From NCBI GenBank assembly GCA_907163375.1, contig CAJQUW010003080.1:248001-312000 (forward strand): a stretch of 64,000 nucleotides of DNA, given 5' to 3'. Origin of the DNA: Prostheceraeus crozeri (taxonomy: Eukaryota; Platyhelminthes; Polycladida; Euryleptidae). The notes beneath the pieces were generated by a model. That model was not told the DNA's origin. It did not search any database and was given only the letters and a program-made list of their open reading frames with translations. Shown piece by piece: positions 58,314-64,000 of this stretch (the stretch's first letter is position 1; each line of letters starts with the position of its first letter). The position numbers and the translations under genes were made by a program.

Positions 58314-58860
58314 GTCCGGCAGCAAGATCGATCGAGTTTCTGCAGGGAACGAGTCCAAAAGTGAGACTTTCACAGAATAATTCTCACCCTATGCCTACTA
58401 CGAATCTGAGCGCCTGCCGAGTTCTGCCAGATTCTTCTTCTGATCAGATAGAATCATAGAAAAACACATGTTAATCCAATGGGATGCAGATTGACCTTTT
58501 TGGCAAAACTGAAAATTTCTATTTTTCACTGATTAAGCAAAACGTAGGCTACTAAGCACAGAGTCATAATTTTTGACATAGAATGTTTTCAGGTCATTTC
58601 CTATCATGTTCATGCATCCCTGTTTATGAAGCTAAGCACACTCAGAATTGGCAATCCTCCTAATGTCGTCAAACACAAGCATTTTGAGCAATTTAATCCA
58701 CATTTAACCACATTCTCGCATTCATTGCCAAATAGAAACATGATAATAACACATGTACATCGTAGGAAGTGACCTGAAGACATTCCATGTCAAAACGTAT
58801 GGCTCTGGACTTAGTACTTTTGACTGAATAAGCGAAAACAGAGAAAATTTCGCTTTAATG
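58314..58860 (+). mobile_element. TA-foldback family, copy lacking right arm
   Basis: TA then GTCCGGCAGCAAGATCGA, followed by CTGCAGGGAACGAG and most of the left arm and middle of the 42659-43387 element. The right arm stops after AGAAAATTTCGCTTTAATGA. It begins only 25 bases after the previous element's duplication. Confidence 0.72.
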
Positions 58861-59043
58861 AAAAAAGGCATAAAGCAATTACATGTACAAATGAGAGATA
58901 TCTTTCTTCGTTTTCGATTGGAATTTGACTCTGAGAATTATGCTTGCGCCAAAGTCTGTTCTGATAACAGTTTTGATGTGGAGAGAAGCTTCTCGACTTG
59001 TAAAGGCGTCATCATCTCGACAAAGAAGCTGTGCGAGGCATTA
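58861..59043. other. No gene recognised
   Basis: An 80-codon ORF (58858-59100) spans the junction between two elements and has no recognisable domain. Confidence 0.35.
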
Positions 59044-59729
59044 GGCCAGGTCAAACTTTCGATAAGATTTGACAAATCGGTTTCAACAAGCTCGTTTTGA
59101 TAAAGTCGTTTTGTTAAATCGCAGCAATATTAAAACGGATTGCTGTAAGCGCATGTTTGACCTCATGTAGATTTAGATTAATTAAAACGGTTTTAATAAA
59201 ACGTCCGTTTTGTTAAACAAAACCATTTTTAAACGGTTTCATGTAAATTCAAAGTTTGACCTCGACTGTTGTCATAGCATAATCGCTTTTGTTAAAGCGA
59301 TCAACAAATCGATACGGATTTGTTAAACGATCGCAAGTGAATGGCATTGACAGCTTCACGTCATTCAAAGCAATGCCAGATTTATAAAACCACCAGGTGG
59401 TTAAATAGCGTAAATCGAAGAGAGAGGTCAGAGACACCATTAAACATGTCTGCGAACTTATTAGCTACAGCAGGAATTGATTGATCACATTTCCACTGCA
59501 ACCACTGTATACTTTAGACGCTATTAAATCCTATCTTTGACCTGGACAAGTGTTAGCTTTGACAAAGCCGTTTATATGTACCAAATAGTTTCATCAAATC
59601 GTAATATCATGATCGAGTGTCGAAATTGCGGTTAAAACGCTATTAAATGCTTGCGATGGTTAAATACATAAAACCGTTTTATTCAGATAAAGCGGATTTG
59701 TTAGATCTAATCCAAAGTTTGACCTGGCC
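59044..59729. mobile_element. TA-flanked element with reiterated internal palindromes
   Basis: TA at 59042-59043 and 59730-59731. The left end GGCCAGGTCAAACTTT and the right end AAAGTTTGACCTGGCC are inverse, extending imperfectly to about 36 bp through ACAAATC. Inside, partial end-like motifs (GTTTGACCT) recur at about 59154, 59252 and 59535. TTTTGTTAAA or ATTTGTTAAA with CG on one or both sides occurs at 59109, 59208, 59287, 59319 and (as GTTAGA) 59697. No transposase. Confidence 0.7.
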
Positions 59730-61044
59730 TATTGTTGTTGCAAACTATTTCTGCAATCTTTAAGTTGTGTATTAAAATTAAAAAGCATGTTTGAAAATGA
59801 CCTATTTTGACAACTTATTTTGACTTGTTGGAACCTAAAACGAACGATTATTAATCCTTTTTCCGAAGTCTAATGACAACAGACACGAATTGCATGACAA
59901 CAAACTATTTTAAGATTTAATTGTGTTGTCAAATTCTTTAAAAGACTTGCTTCAGGAATTGTTAATGAAACAGACAAGGGCGTTATCAATCATTGAAAAA
60001 TACATATTTAGGATAAGCTTTGTTTTCTCTCACAAATCTCTACATTGTCGTACAAAGGTTTTAATTCCCTTCGAGAATGTTAAAATAGCTATCTCCTCTG
60101 ATTGTGCCACATATTCTAATATTAGCATCAATAATCAAGTAGCGTTGCAAATTTCAGTTGTATAGAGACAACAATTTGATATATATTTAGCACAAACTGC
60201 GTTTTTTGACGTTACGTGGGCGTTTTATCTCCATTTCACATGTTCTATGTCTTTAATCATGACATTTCCCTTGACAAAATGATAGTTAGGAAACCGTAGC
60301 TTCAAACAGAAATTTCTTCCTCTGACAGTGTACCAAAATGCACTAAGAATTGTACTTTGACATCGAACAAGACATGAAAGAATGCTCCTAATTCATGTAG
60401 CTTAAGTATGTCAAGTAGTTTAATTTTTTGATATCTATCGGAATCTGCTTCACGAAGTCATTTTTTTAATTACAGGTTGCTTCATAAAGAATTATTTGAC
60501 GTGGAAAAATATATATGATAAATATAAGAATGGACAATCGTAAATTTCGTATAGAAAATCGTTTCCAAATTCAACAAACTTTATGTGTTTAGAAAACTCA
60601 TGTTCTGAAATTGCTCCTGTGAAAATTTTATGACTATACTCTAAATATAGTCAGTCAGTAGACTAAATAATGTTTCCATCCTCTGCAATTTGTTTGGAAT
60701 TCAATTCTCATTTTCATCGCTACCCAGAGGCATGACTCATCACTCTCATGCATACATAAGGCATAGGCAGACGAGAATCTGCTGTGTAATCGAAAGATGT
60801 CGAATTCATTCAATTAATTTGCTTTCTGTCTCTCAGTAACATGCGGACTGCTGAGCGAAACTAGCTACTATCCAAACCCTAGTTTCCCAAATGATTGGCT
60901 GCTGCAGAGATTTCAGTTGCGATGACTGCGTCACTATATAGGCTGCTCCAGAAGAATTGCTCTAAATTCTTCAAAGGAATATATTTTCAAACAAATTTTT
61001 GAATATGCTCATTGTACATGCAAAAAGATATCGACGGATTTATA
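59730..61044. other. No gene recognised
   Basis: Only short ORFs; no domain, RNA gene or further PG-rich exon seen. Confidence 0.4.
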
Positions 61045-61476
61045 CACTGTAAACCGTAGACCGACAATTATCCTACAAATTTACTGAAAAAATGAACCGA
61101 CGATTGTCACCTCCAATATCCTGCAATATCCGACGAATTTGTAGGTTCTCCACCGACATCGAAATAGATGCTTTGTATGCAAATTAACTAAACAAAAACT
61201 GTTGAAGATTGATTGATTTTTTCGATTAGTGATTGCTTGACTTTTGGGCAATTTGTATTATTGTGTGGCAAAACCATGATTTATTTTGACATAATTTAAT
61301 TAATTACCTACATTTTTGATAAAATTTAAGCTATAGGTCACTGCTATTCATTTTGTTGCTTTTTGTCAGATATTATAGGTGTTCAGTGGGAGTTATCCTA
61401 CAAGAACTAACAATGACCGACAAAATAGATTCTGTAAGATAAATGTCTGTCAATTGTCAGTCAACGGTTTACAGTG
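61045..61476. mobile_element. TA-flanked inverted-repeat element, 432 bp
   Basis: CACTGTAAACCGTAGACCGA at the left and its diverged inverse at the right (..TCAACGGTTTACAGTG), with TA at 61043-61044 and 61477-61478. GACAATTA/CAATTGTC extends the arms to about 28 bp. Non-coding. Confidence 0.65.
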
Positions 61477-61478
61477 TA

Positions 61479-62394
61479 TGTGCCTTAAAATCTGGGTCCG
61501 CGACAGGCCGAGGCCGGGTCAGTTCCAACTCTGATCCAAAATGTCCTGTAGTGTCTGTGCAATATATGATAAGTAACTTGATGAACCTGACGGATAGTTC
61601 ACTCGCATTACCACTAATAAAAGTACTAGTCTGGCACAACCTGTACGAATGTCTCTTAACTTTCTCTATATTTCATTTTTACGTATTTTCTACTCTGAAC
61701 TACCACCTTTATATAACTTTTCCTCAAATACTGGTATTTTCTGTAATCCTCTAGAAAATGGAGTTCAAGCTTGTAGATTATGTTTCCATTAAGTATATTA
61801 CTGAATATACAACTTGGTTGTGTATTGGTTGTGAATGAAGCTAATTGTAGGATATTTCAATAATATAACCGCTAATTGATATAGGGAATTAGCTTCTCCA
61901 ACTCTACAAAAATATGCATCTACACAGCCTATGATTTTACGAGCCTGTTATAATTAATTAAATCGCGTCAAAATAGTAAAAATTTCCATAAAATTTCCAA
62001 AGTTTCAAAAGCAAGTAAATAGTAAGCTTATGATCGAACGTCTCGGTGGCACTCCGTCGTCTGATAGACACATTGTTGAACAAGGAGGAGGAGGAATTAG
62101 CCAAAATCACTCATGAATACTTCCTGTTGAGCTTTGAAGCAATATTCTTGATTACTCTAACCTCTGCCAAATGAATGTCGATCGGATTTCGTTGTCTGCC
62201 TCCTTACAATATTTTCATATCTTTCGACTGTTAAATCTGTCATTTTAAAATAGCACGATTAGAAGAACGAGGCTATTTTTATTTTGGGAAATGCGAGGTT
62301 AAGTTACGAATTTCAATTCGTTGCCATTGAAGAACTATATCAGTCTATCTACAAGGAAGCAATCTGCAAGGAATCTTTTATTCGCAATTGTTTT
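61479..62394. other. No gene recognised
   Basis: Contains a CG-rich patch at 61493-61540 related to 26612-26690. Nothing else supported. Confidence 0.4.
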
Positions 62395-62402
62395 GTGCTG
62401 TC

Positions 62403-62913
62403 CACAGAATTAGATTGTTTAATCGTATCACTTTCGTATGCACTTCGAGAAGTGCAAACTGATTCAAACAGATGGCACATACAGAAACTTAATAAGTGGG
62501 CAAAAAGAAATTTTCAATACCTTACAGAGATAGGAAAAATAGTCGTGCGTCGCTTGCGGATTGCTCTGAATTCCTTTAAAATGCTCCGATGGCCACGACT
62601 CTTTCAGATTCGAAGAATTCAGATCATTGCACAAAAGTTTTCACGATAATGTTGGGCCCTCCGATCATTTTAAAAAAGTTAGCAGGCCCATGAAAAAACG
62701 TTCACAAACTTCTCTGTAGAACTTGACATCGTCTGTGTCTCTTTGCTGTGTGATCCGGTTGATAACATACAGTCACTGAAACATTGCACAATTTGGCGTG
62801 TTTAATGTTGAACTGGCTGCTTATTGTTCGATTGTGCCATTTCACCAGCGTTACATGTTCCAATGATTCCTCTCTAGTCAAACAGAAGAAGAGACGACTT
62901 GTCTAATTCTGTG
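62403..62913 (-). mobile_element. Four-copy MITE family, copy D
   Basis: CACAGAATTAG/CTAATTCTGTG ends with exact GTGCTGTC duplications (62395-62402, 62914-62921). Same orientation as copy C. The shared ORF is open here on the + strand, reading WHIQKLNKWAKRNFQYLTEI, GKIVVRRLRIALNSFKML and QIRRIQIIAQKF. Confidence 0.87.
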
Positions 62914-63017
62914 GTGCTGTCACTTCTTTTTGTTTTTGATAATATCTTTTTGACATGCAGCATCATTGACAACTAAGGTCTGTCGTAGTACATTGGATAT
63001 CTAAAGTGAATGACAAA

Positions 63018-63140
63018 TATTCAGTCAATACAAGACATCAACACCCTTGATTCCCCGACCGCACTCGCCTGACCCAGGAATCGAAGCGAACTCTACGGTG
63101 GAGACGAGATCGCACCTTCTTCACTAGGCCACGCTGACGG
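63018..63140 (-). mobile_element. tRNA-derived SINE, minus copy
   Basis: Reading the - strand: CCGTCAGCGTGGCCTAGTGA (A-box region), then GTTCGCTTCGATTCCTGGG (B box TTCGATTCC), GGCGAGTGCGGTCGGGGAAT and a tail ending ATTGACTGAATA. A tRNA head with a shared tail; the twin is at 63341-63450 in opposite orientation. Confidence 0.65.
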
Positions 63141-63340
63141 TACTTAATCGTTGTCATTCTCTTTCGATATTCAATGTACTGCGACAAACCTTTGTTGTCT
63201 ATCTGTTCTGTGACGCAGTCGAATGACATGCTGTCTAGCTACAAGATGAACGCTGGTAGCATTCTGTCAATAATGATAGGACAATAAGCTGTCGATAACA
63301 CTTGGAGATGACTTCTACTTTCACTCGCATTTCTTTTGTG

Positions 63341-63450
63341 CCGTCAGCATGGCCTAGTGAAAAAAGTGCTAGCTCGTCTTCACCGCGAACTTCGGTCGGG
63401 CGAGTGCGGTCGGGGAATCAAGGGTGTTGATGTCTTTTATTGACTGAATA
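63341..63450 (+). mobile_element. tRNA-derived SINE, plus copy
   Basis: CCGTCAGCATGGCCTAGTGA through GGCGAGTGCGGTCGGGGAAT to ATTGACTGAATA, about 90 percent like the inverted copy at 63018-63140 but missing 13 bases that include most of the B box (GATTCCTGGGTCA). GTTGTCATTCTCT follows it and also occurs at 63150-63162. Confidence 0.65.
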
Positions 63451-63463
63451 GTTGTCATTCTCT

Positions 63464-64000
63464 CCAGATACACAGCATCATTACCCATTTTTATGATCAG
63501 AATAATATCATGAATGGTGTGCGAAACCCATCACAGTTTTGCTTCTCAATTGCATCACTTGGCCTTCCCTTCAGTTTAAGTCAGTAGATTTGATCAATAA
63601 CGCATAGACATCCCTTCATGCGACTTACAAGGAAACATTTCTATGATTTCATAGGTATTTTGTGTCACTATTGTTACATTTCGCATGTAAAAATTTCTGC
63701 TACTCCTATAATGAAAAGGCAAATTCCAAATAATGCTAACGATAACAGGCTCAGATATCTCGCAATATCACCCTCCAAATTATGTGCATACCTTCAAATT
63801 GGTAACAAATTTTATAAAGTTCTGGATAGGATAGGTTGGATAGGATTTATTTATCCCTATTCTGCGAATTCAAAGTAAATTGCAGATATACACAGAATAT
63901 CGAAGACTACAGAAATATCTGTCGCTTCATCATCCACATGGAGTGGATGAAATATCATATCTCTTTATTGTTATATAGAAAACTAACCTTTTCTGTGATT
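63464..64000. other. No gene recognised
   Basis: An 86-codon ORF at 63618-63878 has no recognisable domain. No further exon of the STPG4-like gene was found before the window ends. Confidence 0.35.

Noticed and set aside
58178..58459. 93-codon Ser/Pro-rich ORF
   Set aside because: It reads through the CTTGGGT array and C tract of a hAT-like element into a foldback copy; coding sense comes from low complexity.
1..64000. CRISPR arrays, bacterial operons or rRNA genes
   Set aside because: No regularly spaced repeats, operon-like ORF clusters or rRNA-like conserved blocks; the window is clearly eukaryotic nuclear DNA.

Overview
This is an AT-rich, intron-dominated animal genomic window with one gene or exon every several kilobases and a dense load of transposable elements. 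Everything points to a marine invertebrate: compact coding exons with GT/AG borders, introns of 3-11 kb, Penelope-like elements with hammerhead ribozymes, CR1/Jockey-, I- and RTE-type LINEs, a Crypton, many short inverted-repeat elements, and frequent AGGCCT-centred palindromes. An echinoderm or another non-vertebrate deuterostome is my guess; the sequence alone does not settle it.

Two host genes are recognisable, both on the + strand. (1) The 3' end of a protein kinase D (PRKD) gene: a penultimate exon at 6178-6266 (end of the kinase C-lobe) and the terminal exon at 13579-13731. Earlier exons lie upstream of the window. (2) A sperm-tail PG-rich repeat gene best matching STPG4: five phase-compatible exons at 24924-25055, 28473-28541, 34946-35124, 46111-46195 and 54036-54109. 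Its last exon(s) were not found and probably lie past the right edge. Human PRKD3 and STPG4 are both on chromosome arm 2p as I recall, so the pairing may be old linkage.

Most of the rest is mobile DNA. Between the genes, on the - strand, is a nearly complete 4 kb LINE (15.8-19.9 kb) with ORF1 and an endonuclease/reverse transcriptase ORF2, broken by one stop and two frameshifts. The STPG4 introns hold an I-like LINE 3' end, Penelope-like remnants, a Tc1/mariner deletion derivative with intact ends, a second CR1-like LINE 3' end, an RTE-like 3' end, a decayed reverse transcriptase of uncertain class, and a Crypton tyrosine-recombinase element with three nonsense codons that sits between 200-bp direct repeats. 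A Penelope-like fragment with inverted ends, each carrying a hammerhead core, follows the last STPG4 exon.

Non-autonomous elements are abundant, and several have exact target-site duplications. There are four copies of a 0.5-kb family (30.2, 39.8, 46.3, 62.4 kb), 8-bp-TSD elements (56.4, 57.2 kb), TA-flanked elements (21.8, 22.4, 42.7, 59.0, 61.0 kb), foldbacks and tRNA-derived SINE heads. The most puzzling structures are a tandem copy at 29.66 kb that equals its neighbour minus about nine internal blocks with no substitutions, the small ORFs shared by the four-copy family, and the direct-repeat-flanked Crypton.
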